A stretch of 64,000 nt of DNA from Afipia sp. (GCA_030652315.1 JAUSAX010000079.1:1-64000), one strand, 5' to 3'. Shown: positions 34,825 to 43,569, counted from the first letter of the stretch. Notes: a model not told the origin generated them from the sequence alone. Numbers and translations are program-made.

Positions 34825-35595
34825 TCAGTCTGCCGCAGGCGGCAAAGCCCGCGCATTATTGTCCTGCACGATGGCGCGCGGCACCGGATCAAACAATGAA
34901 AACAACAGCAGGCCTGCGACAAAACCGCCGATATGCGCCTGCCACGCAATGCTCTGCGCCGATGCGCCGATGGCGATCGCACCTAAACCGGTGATGATGT
35001 TGAGGCCGAACCAGACCGCGAGGAAACCGAGCACACTTGGATTCTTCAAAGACCGCATCAGTGAGAGCGCGGGCACTCTTGCCGCCGCTTCCGCATCGCC
35101 GCGACGGAACGACAGGAAGCTTCCATGCTGGAAGGCGAAGCGGATCGCGGCCGCCATCATGCCCGACACCGCCGCCGATGCGCCGATCATCGGCGCGACC
35201 TCGTGCTGGTGCGTCACCAGATGGGCGAACGCACCCGCAATCGCGGTGACGGCGAAAAACGCGAAGAACCGCGTGGTTCCGAACCGGCGTGCGACCGCGC
35301 TGCCGAACGGCAGCATCCACAGCATGTTGAAGGCGATGTGGGTGAGATCCGCATGCAGGAAGGCATAGGTCAGGAACGTCCATATCTCCGCGCCGACGCC
35401 GCCGGGAAACCGCCCCGCCAGTACGGACGCGTCGTAGCGCGCGGGCACAAAGCCGAAAGTCCAGATCACTTCCACATCGGTGGCGAGCGGCAACAAGGCG
35501 CGCAAGCCGTGGATGCCGGCCATGATGACGAGCAGCGCCGTCATGCCGAACGGAATGGTCAGGATCGGTTCGCGGGGGGATTGAGAAGAGTCCAA
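34825..35595 (-). CDS. Rhomboid-family intramembrane serine protease
   Basis: 256 residues from a TTG (protein LDSSQSPREPILTIP, like the MDF... starts I recall in relatives), with no strong ribosome site; the frame is open to 35763. Six or so membrane helices. Marks are HADLTHIAFNMLWMLPFG (helix 2), the nucleophile in MIGASAAVSGMMAAA (GASAAVSG, Ser with Gly partners), and the catalytic His in AWQAHIGGFVAGLL. It cleaves membrane proteins inside the bilayer. Substrates unknown. Confidence 0.85.
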   Translation of the reverse strand: MDSSQSPREPILTIPFGMTALLVIMAGIHGLRALLPLATDVEVIWTFGFVPARYDASVLAGRFPGGVGAEIWTFLTYAFLHADLTHIAFNMLWMLPFGSAVARRFGTTRFFAFFAVTAIAGAFAHLVTHQHEVAPMIGASAAVSGMMAAAIRFAFQHGSFLSFRRGDAEAAARVPALSLMRSLKNPSVLGFLAVWFGLNIITGLGAIAIGASAQSIAWQAHIGGFVAGLLLFSLFDPVPRAIVQDNNARALPPAAD

Positions 35596-36088
35596 GGGCG
35601 CACAATGTCCGAAGCAGGGGCTACCTTCTGAGATAGGCGGCTTTGGCGGTGCGGTGCAAGCGGCAGGACTGAGGCAACGCAAAAGAAAAGGGAGGGCTTG
35701 AAGGCCCTCCCTTGGTCGTGCCGGTCTTTTTGTACGGTCTTTCGAGTGAGAGCGCTGCTTCACGCTCCGGGCATCCCCACCCCTCCCCGTACAATGACCA
35801 GATCGTTTTCCGCCGCCTGTCGTTCAACCTTGAGTTCGTCGTGCCACTCGCCGATCCCTGGAGAAGACCGGCGACTTGGAGTGCTTTGATACTAGCCGTT
35901 CTACGCATATCCACGAAGCTCGTAGTTAATTTAACGTTAACGACGCAAACTCCGCCGTTGGAGCGCTGAATCCCGGTTCCGGCATAGACGGTGCACCTCA
36001 AGTCCCGCACAACAGAAAGGGGCCTCGCGGTGCCTGAAAGCGGGACAAAACTGTCCCGCCGTCGTCATCCGCGGGGCGGGATCGAGCG
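35596..36088. other. Intergenic stretch with a strong hairpin, no clear gene
   Basis: The stretch holds the inverted repeat GGGAGGGC / GCCCTCCC at about 35690-35711, followed on the minus strand by TTTTCTTTTG, so it would terminate a leftward transcript. A short minus-strand frame across this region looks non-protein. The sequence near 35930-35945 is AT-rich (GTTAATTTAACGTTAACG) and could hold a promoter. A small RNA running leftward between these points is possible, but nothing else supports it. Confidence 0.3.
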
Positions 36089-36655
36089 ATGAAGCATCCA
36101 GCAAGCCGGGAATTCTACGCCTATTGGGACGAGAAGCGCGCCGGCGCTGCCGCGCCCGAACGGAGCGATTTGGCGCCCGATCAGGTCCGGCATCTGCTCG
36201 GCGACATCTTCGTGCTGTCCTACGATGCCCTTGCCGAATACCCGTTCCGGGTGGCCGGAACCCGGATGTGCGCCCTGCTGGGCCGCGACCTGAAAGGACA
36301 GAGTTTCACCAGCCTGTTCCGCGAAGCCGATCGCGAAGAGATCAAGGACATCCTCGGGATTGTGGCGGAGGAAACCCAGGCCACCGTGGTCGGCGTCACG
36401 GCGCTGGCGCCGGATGACACCCGAATTCATCTCGAACTGCTGCTTTTGCCGTTCAGCGCCCGCTCCCACAGCCCCGTCAGCCTGACCGGATTGCTCGCCC
36501 CCCTCAGCCCGATCGAGGGACCACAGACCTACGGCACCCTGAAGGATTTCAGCGTAACGTCCTGGCGTCATCTGCAGCAGGACCGCAACCGCCCCCGCGC
36601 GCTGCGGAAGTGGTCGCTGATCCGCGGCCTGACCGTCTACGAAGGCCTGCGCTAG
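36089..36655 (+). CDS. PAS_5 domain protein
   Basis: 188 residues. The PAS-like fold starts at REFYAYWDEKR (about residues 7-17), with LLGDIFVLSYDALAEYPFRVAGTRMCALLGRDLKGQSFTSLF (a span), the layout of the PAS_5 family of alphaproteobacteria (Caulobacter MopJ belongs to it, as I recall). There is no enzymatic or DNA-binding domain, so it is likely a sensor or localisation adapter. It is followed by a double PilZ protein, a suggestive c-di-GMP context. Confidence 0.8.
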   Translation: MKHPASREFYAYWDEKRAGAAAPERSDLAPDQVRHLLGDIFVLSYDALAEYPFRVAGTRMCALLGRDLKGQSFTSLFREADREEIKDILGIVAEETQATVVGVTALAPDDTRIHLELLLLPFSARSHSPVSLTGLLAPLSPIEGPQTYGTLKDFSVTSWRHLQQDRNRPRALRKWSLIRGLTVYEGLR

Positions 36656-36755
36656 TGTCCGTATCCGACGTCCGCTCACTTCATTAGGGCTAACGCATCG
36701 TTAACCCTGACAGCCGTAAGGTCCATCATACCGAAAAACCGGTCGACCGGTGTTG

Positions 36756-37373
36756 ATGATGGCGTTGGTGCAAAGACAATCGATTCGTCCATCCGCTGAG
36801 GAGCGGCGGCGCTTTCAGCGCGTGAAGGTGCATTTGCTCGGCCGCTACATGCTGGCGGACCGGCGCGAGTTTCCGTGCCAGGTCATCAATATGTCCCCCG
36901 GCGGCCTCGCCATGCTGGCGCCCGGTATCGGCAATGTCGGCGAACGTGTGGTGGCCTACCTCGACCATATCGGCCGCGTTGAAGGCAAAATCACCCGCCT
37001 GCTCGACAACGGCTTCGCAATGACGGTCGGCGCGACGCCCCGTAAACGCGACAAGCTCGCCGCCCAGCTCACCTGGCTTGCCAACCGCCAGATCCTCAAT
37101 CTGCCGGAAGACCGCCGCCACGACCGTATCGTGCCGCGCAATCCGATGTCCGTGCTCAAGTTCGGCGACGGCCGCGCCATCGCCTGCCGGATCATGGATC
37201 TTTCACTGTCCGGTGCGGCGCTTGCCGCCGAAATCAAGCCGCTGGTCGGCGAGGCGGTCACCCTCGGCCGCGTGCAGGCGCGGGTCGTCCGTCACCTCGA
37301 AGAAGGCTTCGCGATCGAGTTCGTTCACGCGCAGCTTCCCGAGACTGTCGAAGACAACGTAAGCGCGCAGTAA
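36756..37373 (+). CDS. Double PilZ-domain protein
   Basis: 205 residues. The first PilZ domain has both c-di-GMP motifs: RRRFQRVKV (R-x3-R, about residues 16-24) and INMSPGGLAM (D/N-x-S-x-x-G). The second copy (RHDRIVPRN, then MDLSLSGAAL) has the DLSLSG motif, but its R-x3-R is altered. The tandem layout suggests that one site binds and the other is structural. It probably responds to c-di-GMP. The GTG and ATG starts at 36750, 36756 and 36759 are equivalent; none has a clear site. Confidence 0.85.
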   Translation: MMALVQRQSIRPSAEERRRFQRVKVHLLGRYMLADRREFPCQVINMSPGGLAMLAPGIGNVGERVVAYLDHIGRVEGKITRLLDNGFAMTVGATPRKRDKLAAQLTWLANRQILNLPEDRRHDRIVPRNPMSVLKFGDGRAIACRIMDLSLSGAALAAEIKPLVGEAVTLGRVQARVVRHLEEGFAIEFVHAQLPETVEDNVSAQ

Positions 37374-37410
37374 ACAGCCGCGGTTACCAGTTTCTGATTT
37401 TTGAGGCCAA

Positions 37411-37452
37411 TCAGGGCGATACCCACATCCGGGTGTCGCCCTGAAGCTTTTT
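37411..37452 (+). terminator. Terminator after the PilZ gene
   Basis: TCAGGGCGATACCC / GGGTGTCGCCCTGA hairpin followed by AGCTTTTTG. Confidence 0.8.
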
Positions 37453-37499
37453 GCGCGCCGGTTTGATCGATCGATCCCGGCCCTCGCCACGACGAAAAC

Positions 37500-37660
37500 A
37501 CCAGCACCATCAGTGAATTGGATTGAAATGGATAAAATTTGAATCAATTGCAGTATTTTCAAATTTTATGCTCATTTTACTCAAGTATAGATCGAATTAG
37601 CCTCAGCTTTTACTTGTATTCGTCTCAATTGTACTTCGATGACTTAGCCGCGGCGAAAAT
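37500..37660. promoter_or_regulatory. AT-rich region upstream of the LapG-like peptidase
   Basis: About 150 bases of much lower GC than the rest of the window, with TGAATTGGATTGAAATGGAT, AAATTTGAATCAATTG and AAATTTTATGCTCATTTTAC. This suggests a promoter with nucleoid-protein (H-NS/MucR-like) control, or a relic of acquired DNA. No clear -35/-10 was selected. Confidence 0.4.
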
Positions 37661-37702
37661 GGTTTGTGTGAAAAGTGGTCCCAACAAGAAACGGGGGCCA
37701 CA

Positions 37703-38323
37703 ATGTTTTCAATTCGTGGACGGGGAGTTGGTCTGGCGATTGCCGCCAGCCTGTTGGGGATGACGGTTGCGGCGCATGCCGCAAGCGAACGAGTGCTTTA
37801 CGCCAGCCTGGGCGACACAACGCGTGCGCCGATCGGCTGGGTTGAATTCTGCAACGACAATCCGCGCGATTGCCGGGGCGGCGCGACGCAGGCCCGCGAC
37901 ATCGTGATGACGCAGGCGGCGTGGAAAGATCTGCTGCGGGTCAATCGCTGGGTCAACGAGACCATCAAGCCGATGACCGACATGGATCATTGGGGCGTCA
38001 TCGAGAAATGGTCGTTTCCGGCCGACGGATATGGCGACTGCGAAGACTACGTCCTGCTCAAGCGCAAGATGCTGATCGACGCCGGATGGCCGCGCGAAGC
38101 GCTGCTGATCACGGTGGTGCGTGACAAGAAGGGCGAAGGCCACGCCGTGCTGACGGTGAAGTCCGACAAGGGCGAGTTCATCCTCGACAACCAGAACGAG
38201 GAAGTCGTGGCCTGGACCGACACCGGCTATCGCTTCGTCAAGCGGCAGTCGCAGACCGACGCCAACGCCTGGGTTTCGCTTGGAGACTCGCGGCCGGCCG
38301 TTGCCACCGCAAGTTCACGCTGA
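37703..38323 (+). CDS. Transglutaminase-like cysteine peptidase (BTLCP, LapG-like)
   Basis: 206 residues with signal peptide GLAIAASLLGMTVAAHAA. Catalytic triad is visible: Cys in GYGDCEDYVLLKR (about residue 117), His in GEGHAVLTVKSD (about 150), Asp in ILDNQNEE (about 165). This is the BTLCP family to which the periplasmic protease LapG belongs; LapG cuts a surface adhesin when c-di-GMP is low. No LapD- or LapA-like gene is beside it here, but PAS_5 and PilZ genes are just upstream. ATG 37703 is chosen over 37664 because it starts the signal peptide. Confidence 0.88.
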   Translation: MFSIRGRGVGLAIAASLLGMTVAAHAASERVLYASLGDTTRAPIGWVEFCNDNPRDCRGGATQARDIVMTQAAWKDLLRVNRWVNETIKPMTDMDHWGVIEKWSFPADGYGDCEDYVLLKRKMLIDAGWPREALLITVVRDKKGEGHAVLTVKSDKGEFILDNQNEEVVAWTDTGYRFVKRQSQTDANAWVSLGDSRPAVATASSR

Positions 38324-38329
38324 GAATTG

Positions 38330-38353
38330 GAGCATGATCGAAACGTCATGCTC
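38330..38353. repeat. Short palindrome after the LapG-like gene
   Basis: GAGCATGA / TCATGCTC with an 8-base centre, similar to the ends of the nested element at 30731. Confidence 0.5.
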
Positions 38354-38432
38354 AAAAATGAATACTTGAAGTCATAGGAACCCACGACCCGGTCGTATCC
38401 CCACCCCTCCCCGTCCCAGACCGGTTCGTGCG

Positions 38433-38470
38433 CGGCCAGCTCTCCCCCAGAGCTGGCCGCAACTTTTTTT
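38433..38470 (+). terminator. Rho-independent terminator
   Basis: GCGGCCAGCTCT / AGAGCTGGCCGC hairpin followed by AACTTTTTTT, strong, after the LapG-like gene. Confidence 0.9.
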
Positions 38471-38491
38471 AGGGAGGCGTTCCGTCAAACG

Positions 38492-39289
38492 CTAGGCGGC
38501 CTCAAGAATGATCGACGTGACCTGTGCCGGATCGATAACCATCACATCGTGGCCGATATCCAGTTCAAACGTCTTCCACTTGCCAGACTCTTTCGCCTTC
38601 GCGAGGTTCGCATCGAACGCAACACTCTTGTAACCCTTGGCGCGGACGTAGACCTTCTTCGCGATCCTGTCCCGCGCGCCCTTGAACACCGCGGCCTCGG
38701 TATATGTACCGACCGGCTGGGCCGTGGTTTTGCCGTCGACCCACGCACGATCCTTTTCCGGAACGCCGAAGGCCGCCGCTGGCGGCGGCTTGATTCCGCT
38801 TTCGCCTTTTTCGATCGCCGTGTTGATGGCAGTGACGAAAGCCGGAGACGATTTTTGCAAAAGTGTTTCGCCGTCTTCGGGCAGGAAAGCATCGAGGAAG
38901 ACGATCGACGATATCCGGTCCGCGAGACGCTCAGCCACACCGCTGATGATGATGCCGCCGTAGGAATGACCAACCAGAACGACGTTGGACAGATCCTCGT
39001 ACTGGATGACATTGGCAATGTCGGTGATGTGCGTCGTGAGGTTAATGCTCTTGTTGAGCAGGTGAGACCGCTCGCCCAATCCAGTCAGTGTCGGCGAAAA
39101 CACCCGATGACCTTGTTTGACAAGGGCATCGGAAACCTGACGCCAGCACCATCCGCCATGCCATGCACCGTGAACAAGAACGAATGTTTTCGGCGCAGCC
39201 GTTTGCGCAACGCTCTTCGACACGCCGTTCACGGCTGCCAAAGCTCCAATGCCAGTTGCTACAACATGCCGCCGCGTAATTCCAACCAT
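38492..39289 (-). CDS. Alpha/beta hydrolase with possible Tat signal
   Basis: 265 residues from MVGITRRHVVATGIGALAAV, which has twin Arg and a hydrophobic core resembling a Tat signal; GGGAGA lies 5-9 bases upstream. The fold marks are LVHGAWHGGWCWRQV (oxyanion), VGHSYGGIIISG (nucleophile Ser about 114), and a C-terminal His in DIGHDVMVIDP. It resembles salicylate-esterase/hydroxynitrile-lyase-like hydrolases. Substrate unknown. Not linked to an operon. Confidence 0.83.
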   Translation of the reverse strand: MVGITRRHVVATGIGALAAVNGVSKSVAQTAAPKTFVLVHGAWHGGWCWRQVSDALVKQGHRVFSPTLTGLGERSHLLNKSINLTTHITDIANVIQYEDLSNVVLVGHSYGGIIISGVAERLADRISSIVFLDAFLPEDGETLLQKSSPAFVTAINTAIEKGESGIKPPPAAAFGVPEKDRAWVDGKTTAQPVGTYTEAAVFKGARDRIAKKVYVRAKGYKSVAFDANLAKAKESGKWKTFELDIGHDVMVIDPAQVTSIILEAA

Positions 39290-39486
39290 GACGATCTCCC
39301 TGAAATTTATTTGGTGTTGGCTCAAACGAATTGAGCGGGCAATCTTCAACACCATTTTCAGACGACATGGAAGCGCGATTTCGACTGATACATTTGCACA
39401 TTGTATCATTCGATCTGTTGTCAGAGCGCGCGTGACTGGATAACGCGAGAGACGCCGTATTTTTTCTTGGCCGCCGCCCGCGCGCC

Positions 39487-40017
39487 TCACCCGATCTTCT
39501 TCAGGCCCTTCTTGAAGCGCTGGCCGTTGTGAACGTAATGCGGCGCGCCGTAGGTCATGGCGTTCACCTGTTCGGGCGTCAGCGTGCGAATGACGCGCGC
39601 CGGCGCGCCAATGACCAGCGAGCGTTCCTCGAACTGCTTGCCTTCAGTAATGATAGCGCCAGCGCCGACGATGCAGCCCGCGCCGATGCGCGCGCCGTTC
39701 ATGACGATCGCGCCCATGCCGATCAGCGCGCCATCCTCGATGGTGCAGCCGTGCAGGATGACGTTGTGGCCGATGGTGCAGTTCTTGCCGATGGTCAGCG
39801 GAAATCCGGGATCGGTGTGGAAGGTGCAGTTGTCCTGCACGTTGGAGCCCTCGCCGATCTCGATCAGCTCGTTGTCGCCGCGCAGCACCGAACCGAACCA
39901 GACGCTGGCGTTGGTCTTCAGGCGCACGTTGCCGATCACCGTCGCGGTGTCGGCGATGAAATATTGTCCATCGGCAGGAAGTTCGGGCGCGCGCCCGTCG
40001 AGTTCGTAGATCGCCAT
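39487..40017 (-). CDS. Gamma-carbonic anhydrase family protein
   Basis: 176 residues, left-handed beta-helix with hexapeptide repeats ([LIV]-G-x4). Three candidate zinc His are visible: DNCTFHTDPGFP, GHNVILHG and the GHN of the same coil. Length fits YrdA/PaaY-type enzymes. Probably cytosolic. The short downstream region also carries an unrelated membrane gene upstream on the same strand. Carbonic anhydrase activity is not certain for this subfamily. Confidence 0.85.
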   Translation of the reverse strand: MAIYELDGRAPELPADGQYFIADTATVIGNVRLKTNASVWFGSVLRGDNELIEIGEGSNVQDNCTFHTDPGFPLTIGKNCTIGHNVILHGCTIEDGALIGMGAIVMNGARIGAGCIVGAGAIITEGKQFEERSLVIGAPARVIRTLTPEQVNAMTYGAPHYVHNGQRFKKGLKKIG

Positions 40018-40125
40018 TCTCTTATCGTCTCCAGTTAGCGCGTGTCAGGCGGCGCGAAAAATCGGCGCGACAATGCCACGAACGAACAGGGTCTGGCGAG
40101 ACCGTCGCCAGCCGATCAGTGGAGA

Positions 40126-40446
40126 TCAGGCAATCGCGCCGAGCAGCATCAGCACGAATGTTCCGGACATCATGCTCCAGAAGCCGGCGATAACGGTGGC
40201 CATCGCCACGAACTGAACCCGGCGTCCTTCGAGCGTGCGGCCGCGCACCGTGTTGCGCATGATGATGAATGGCGCAGCAAAGACCAGAAACGGCACGGCA
40301 GCAAATGCCTTGGCGCTCGCCTCCTGCATCAGCAATCCAAAACCGGGAGGCTTTTCCAGAAGGGCCTGAAAGCCGCTGGTGAGCGCGCCCGCGATGGCGA
40401 ACCCGATGAAGATGGCAAAGAAGGAATTCAACGCTTCGGGCGACAT
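40126..40446 (-). CDS. Small three-TM membrane protein
   Basis: 106 residues with three hydrophobic segments (FAIFIGFAIAGALTSGF, AFAAVPFLVFAAPFIIMR, FVAMATVIAGFWSMMSGTFVLMLLG). Conserved in this bacterial group as I recall. Cotranscription with the gamma-carbonic anhydrase is possible (108-base gap). Function unknown. Confidence 0.65.
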   Translation of the reverse strand: MSPEALNSFFAIFIGFAIAGALTSGFQALLEKPPGFGLLMQEASAKAFAAVPFLVFAAPFIIMRNTVRGRTLEGRRVQFVAMATVIAGFWSMMSGTFVLMLLGAIA

Positions 40447-40728
40447 CTGACACTTTCAACGCACGAGAACACTTCGAGGGCCACCGGCGCGTCATGCGAT
40501 CCGCATGCGGCCGGTTGGCTCGCCCCTAGGCTTCGCAAAATGCTGCCGCGCCCGCCACTTTATCCTTAAAGAAAGGTTAACACCGCGCCGCCGTCCGGCC
40601 TTGGGTGCATGGCTCCGGCCGCGTCCCACTCACGCGGAACCCGGGGGAAATCAGCCCGCGCGTGGCATAATCGCCGCGATTCGGCCCGCGTATCGCGGGC
40701 ATTACCCTGGAATGTCTGTTTCCCGACC

Positions 40729-41442
40729 ATGGCCCTGTCTTCGTCAACCTCGTCCCGCCCCGCGCCCACGCGGCGCGCCCAGCGCAGCCACCTTGTGCCG
40801 CTGCTGACCATGGGCGCGATCGGCGCATGCGCGGTCGCCGTCGTGGCGTATCTGCTGTGGCCGACCTGGGGCCTCGAAAAGGCCGGCGATCCGGACCGGC
40901 TGCCGATCAGCATCGGCAACACGCTGTTCAATGTGCCGACCAAGGCGATCCGGGTGAAACTGCAAAAGCGCACCGGCCCGCAGGAGCGCGTCGATCTCAA
41001 CTTCGTCTATCCCTCGCTTGAGCCGCCCGAGGCGCGGCGTCCGGTCAGCGCGGAAACGGTCGAGGAAAATCTCCCGGAGATCGACCGGATTTTCCTGTCG
41101 ATTGCCGCCCATCACGATGCCCTGTCGCCGGACGATCGGACCCGGACGATCTATCCGCGCTACCTCGATCAGAATGCAGGCAGCCTGCAGGACGGGTTGA
41201 GCATCCGCCCGTTCCGCGACAACACGCCCTACGCGAATGAGGATCTCGTCTATGCCTCGTCGCCGCAGATCATCGCGCGTTGCACGCGCGACGCGAAAAC
41301 GCCCGGCATGTGTCTTGCCGAGCGCCGGATCGAAGGAACGGATGTGACTTTCAGATTTCCGCGCGAATGGCTGTCGAAATGGCGCGACGTCGCGACTGCG
41401 ATGGATCAGCTGATCGGCCGGATGCGTAGGCCGCACGGCTAG
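40729..41442 (+). CDS. Membrane-anchored hypothetical protein
   Basis: 237 residues: a Ser/Arg-rich head, one membrane helix (LVPLLTMGAIGACAVAVVAYLLW, about residues 23-45), and a periplasmic domain with segments IGNTLFNVPTKAIRVKLQKR, DLNFVYPSLEPPEARRPV and EDLVYASSPQIIARCTRD (two Cys). The frame opens earlier at 40609 without support. I do not recognise the family. The 280-base divergent gap upstream holds nothing I can name. Confidence 0.7.
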   Translation: MALSSSTSSRPAPTRRAQRSHLVPLLTMGAIGACAVAVVAYLLWPTWGLEKAGDPDRLPISIGNTLFNVPTKAIRVKLQKRTGPQERVDLNFVYPSLEPPEARRPVSAETVEENLPEIDRIFLSIAAHHDALSPDDRTRTIYPRYLDQNAGSLQDGLSIRPFRDNTPYANEDLVYASSPQIIARCTRDAKTPGMCLAERRIEGTDVTFRFPREWLSKWRDVATAMDQLIGRMRRPHG

Positions 41443-41465
41443 ACAATTGTAGGCGGGAAGCAGCC

Positions 41466-41511
41466 GTCATCCTGAGGTGCGAGCTCTTGCGAGCCTCGAA
41501 GGACGACGGCG
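41466..41511. repeat. Dispersed short repeat (family F)
   Basis: CCGTCATCCTGAGGTGCGAG-CTCTTG-CGAGCCTCGAAGGACGACGG: imperfect inverted repeat of a type I know as widespread in Bradyrhizobiaceae. Confidence 0.7.
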
Positions 41512-41537
41512 TATTGCGGTGTCCGCAAGCCAGAATC

Positions 41538-41756
41538 TTAAACCTCTTCCTCGATGTCGGACTCAAGGATCGCCATCTGGAACTGGAACGACCGGTCGTC
41601 GTCCTCGTCATCGACGAACAGCACGCCGATGAATTCTTCGCCGATATAGACTTCGGCCGAGTCATCCTTCTTCGGGCGCGGCACAACGCGGATTTTTTGA
41701 TTCCCGAACAGCCGCTTGAGATAAGCGTCGAGCTTCCTGACTTCCGTAACGTCCAC
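41538..41756 (-). CDS. DUF3126 family protein
   Basis: 72 residues, MDVTEVRKLDAYLKRLFGNQ, then a beta hairpin (IRVVPRPKKDDSAEVYIGEEFIGVLFVDDED) and an acidic tail. Matches the small DUF3126 proteins I recall near cysE in alphaproteobacteria. Function unknown. Confidence 0.88.
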   Translation of the reverse strand: MDVTEVRKLDAYLKRLFGNQKIRVVPRPKKDDSAEVYIGEEFIGVLFVDDEDDDRSFQFQMAILESDIEEEV

Positions 41757-41856
41757 GGGCGTTTCTCCAACTGAAAAATGATGTTGGCGACAGCTTTAAA
41801 ACGATCCGGCGCGGACCGCTAGAGCCTGCGGCGCGATAAATCGCAAGCAGCTTGAA

Positions 41857-42681
41857 TCAATTGCCGCCGGCATTGAGCATCTGGTTCATGGTGCGCGACG
41901 GCTCGGAACAACCGGCTTCACCGACGATCTTCGCCGGCACGCCCGCCACCGTGACGTTGTTCGGCACATCCTTCAGCACCACCGAGCCTGACGCCACGCG
42001 CGCGCAGTGGCCGACTTCGATGTTGCCGAGAATCTTCGCGCCTGCGCCGAGCATGACGCCATGACGAATCTTCGGATGCCGGTCCTCGTTTTCCTTGCCG
42101 GTGCCGCCGAGCGTGACGCCATGCAGGATCGACACATCGTCCTCGATCACCGCGGTCTCGCCGACAACGAAGCCGGTGGCGTGATCGAGGAAAATACCGC
42201 GGCCGATTTTCGCGGCGGGATTGATGTCGGTCTGGAATTCAGCCGATGCGCGGCTCTGAATGTAATAGGAAAAATCCCTGCGGCCGTTGTGATACAGCCA
42301 GTGCGCAAGCCGGTGCGCCTGAAGGGCGTGGAAGCCCTTGAAGTAGAGCAGCGCGTCGATGAAACGCGACACCGCAGGATCGCGGTCGTACACGGCCACG
42401 AGATCGGCGCGGAACGCGTTGCCCAGATCAGGATCGGCCTCGAGTGCGTCATTGTAGGCCTGGCGGATCAGATCGCCGGACAGCGCCGAATGATCGAGGC
42501 GCTCGGCGATACGGTGCACCACCGCATCCTCGAGCCGGTCGTGATGCAGCACACTGGAATAGATGAAGGTCGCAAGTTCGGGCTCGCGCTGCACGATCTC
42601 CTCGGCCTCGCCCCGGATACGGGTCCAGACGGGATCGACGGTCGAGAGGGCCGTCTTCGTATCGAGATGGTGCTTGGCCAT
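41857..42681 (-). CDS. cysE: Serine O-acetyltransferase
   Basis: Makes O-acetylserine for cysteine synthesis. 274 residues from MAKHHLDTKTALSTVDPVW. An all-helical N-terminal SATase domain (to about 150) is followed by the left-handed beta-helix: active-site region PAAKIGRGIFLDHATGFVVGETAVI (His), GVTLGGTGKENEDRHPKIRHGVMLGAGAKILGNI (span). The C-terminal tail ends MLNAGGN rather than the usual terminal Ile that mediates binding to CysK, so association with CysK may be weaker. Direct repeats upstream (42769) may be regulatory. Confidence 0.95.
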   Translation of the reverse strand: MAKHHLDTKTALSTVDPVWTRIRGEAEEIVQREPELATFIYSSVLHHDRLEDAVVHRIAERLDHSALSGDLIRQAYNDALEADPDLGNAFRADLVAVYDRDPAVSRFIDALLYFKGFHALQAHRLAHWLYHNGRRDFSYYIQSRASAEFQTDINPAAKIGRGIFLDHATGFVVGETAVIEDDVSILHGVTLGGTGKENEDRHPKIRHGVMLGAGAKILGNIEVGHCARVASGSVVLKDVPNNVTVAGVPAKIVGEAGCSEPSRTMNQMLNAGGN

Positions 42682-42768
42682 GTGAGGAGTCCGGCTAGTG
42701 AGCGTTGAGGAGATATTACCACATAATGGACCGTTGGAAGGCCGCAACATCCAGCAAGGTTGACGCTG

Positions 42769-42804
42769 GAATAATAATCTCCCCGCTCCGTAGAATAATT
42801 ATCT
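42769..42804. promoter_or_regulatory. Direct repeat GAATAATNATCT upstream of cysE
   Basis: GAATAATAATCT at 42769-42780 and GAATAATTATCT at 42793-42804, 24 bases apart, between cysE and the hydrolase gene. They are AT-rich in a GC-rich region. They could be tandem regulator sites for cysE (minus strand) or part of a promoter. Confidence 0.4.
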
Positions 42805-42816
42805 ACGCGCTCCCGC

Positions 42817-43569
42817 TCATCCGTGCGTTGCAAGGAACTCCAGCACGCCGTCTTTATAAACGCGGTCGCCGACCGCGCGCATGTGGTCGCGGTTTGGAAT
42901 ATCAAGCACTTGCGACCCCGGAATGACCTCTGCAAGCCGCTGCGCGGACCCCGCGATGTCGTCGGTCGTCCCTACTGCGATCAGCGTGGGAACGGCAATC
43001 GCAGCCGCTTCCTCGCGCGTCATCAGGCGCCGCGAGCCACGCAGGCATGCAGCAAGCGCTCTGCGATCCGAGCGGGTCTGATCTGCAAACGCCCGAAACG
43101 TCCGGCCGACCGGATCGGTGACGTCATCGAGCGACGCGGCTTCCAGCGCCGAGGCGACATTCTCGCCCGGGCCGCCGCCTTCGATCAAGCCCATGCCGAT
43201 GCCGCCAAGGACCGCCGTGCGCAGACGCTCCGGATTGCGTTGGCCGAGATACGCGGTGATGCGGCCACCCATCGAGTAACCCATCATGTCGGCACGCGCG
43301 ATGTTCAGATGATCCATCAGCGCGCGCACGTCGCCGGCCATGGTGCCGATATGATATTCCTCGGAATCGTAAAGCTTCGTGGAGTCGCCGTGACCGCGAT
43401 TATCGAGCGCGATCACGCGCCGCCCCGCCTTGGTCAGCGTCGATGTCCACGTCGGATAAACCCAGTTCACGTTCTTGGTGGATGCGAAGCCGTGCACGAG
43501 GACGATCGGATCGCCCTCGCCTTCGTCAAGATACGCAATTTCAACGGAGCCGTTGTGAAAGCTCGGCAT
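42817..43569 (-). CDS. Alpha/beta hydrolase
   Basis: 250 residues from MPSFHNGSVEIAYLDEGEGD; upstream in-frame codons are discounted. Marks are IVLVHGFASTKNVNW, LDNRGHGDS (typical of the hydrolase fold), the nucleophile MMGYSMGGRITAY (Ser about 96), and the C-terminal His in IPNRDHMRAVGD. Close to dioxygenase-cleavage-product hydrolases and peroxidase-type relatives. Substrate unknown. Confidence 0.85.
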   Translation of the reverse strand: MPSFHNGSVEIAYLDEGEGDPIVLVHGFASTKNVNWVYPTWTSTLTKAGRRVIALDNRGHGDSTKLYDSEEYHIGTMAGDVRALMDHLNIARADMMGYSMGGRITAYLGQRNPERLRTAVLGGIGMGLIEGGGPGENVASALEAASLDDVTDPVGRTFRAFADQTRSDRRALAACLRGSRRLMTREEAAAIAVPTLIAVGTTDDIAGSAQRLAEVIPGSQVLDIPNRDHMRAVGDRVYKDGVLEFLATHG

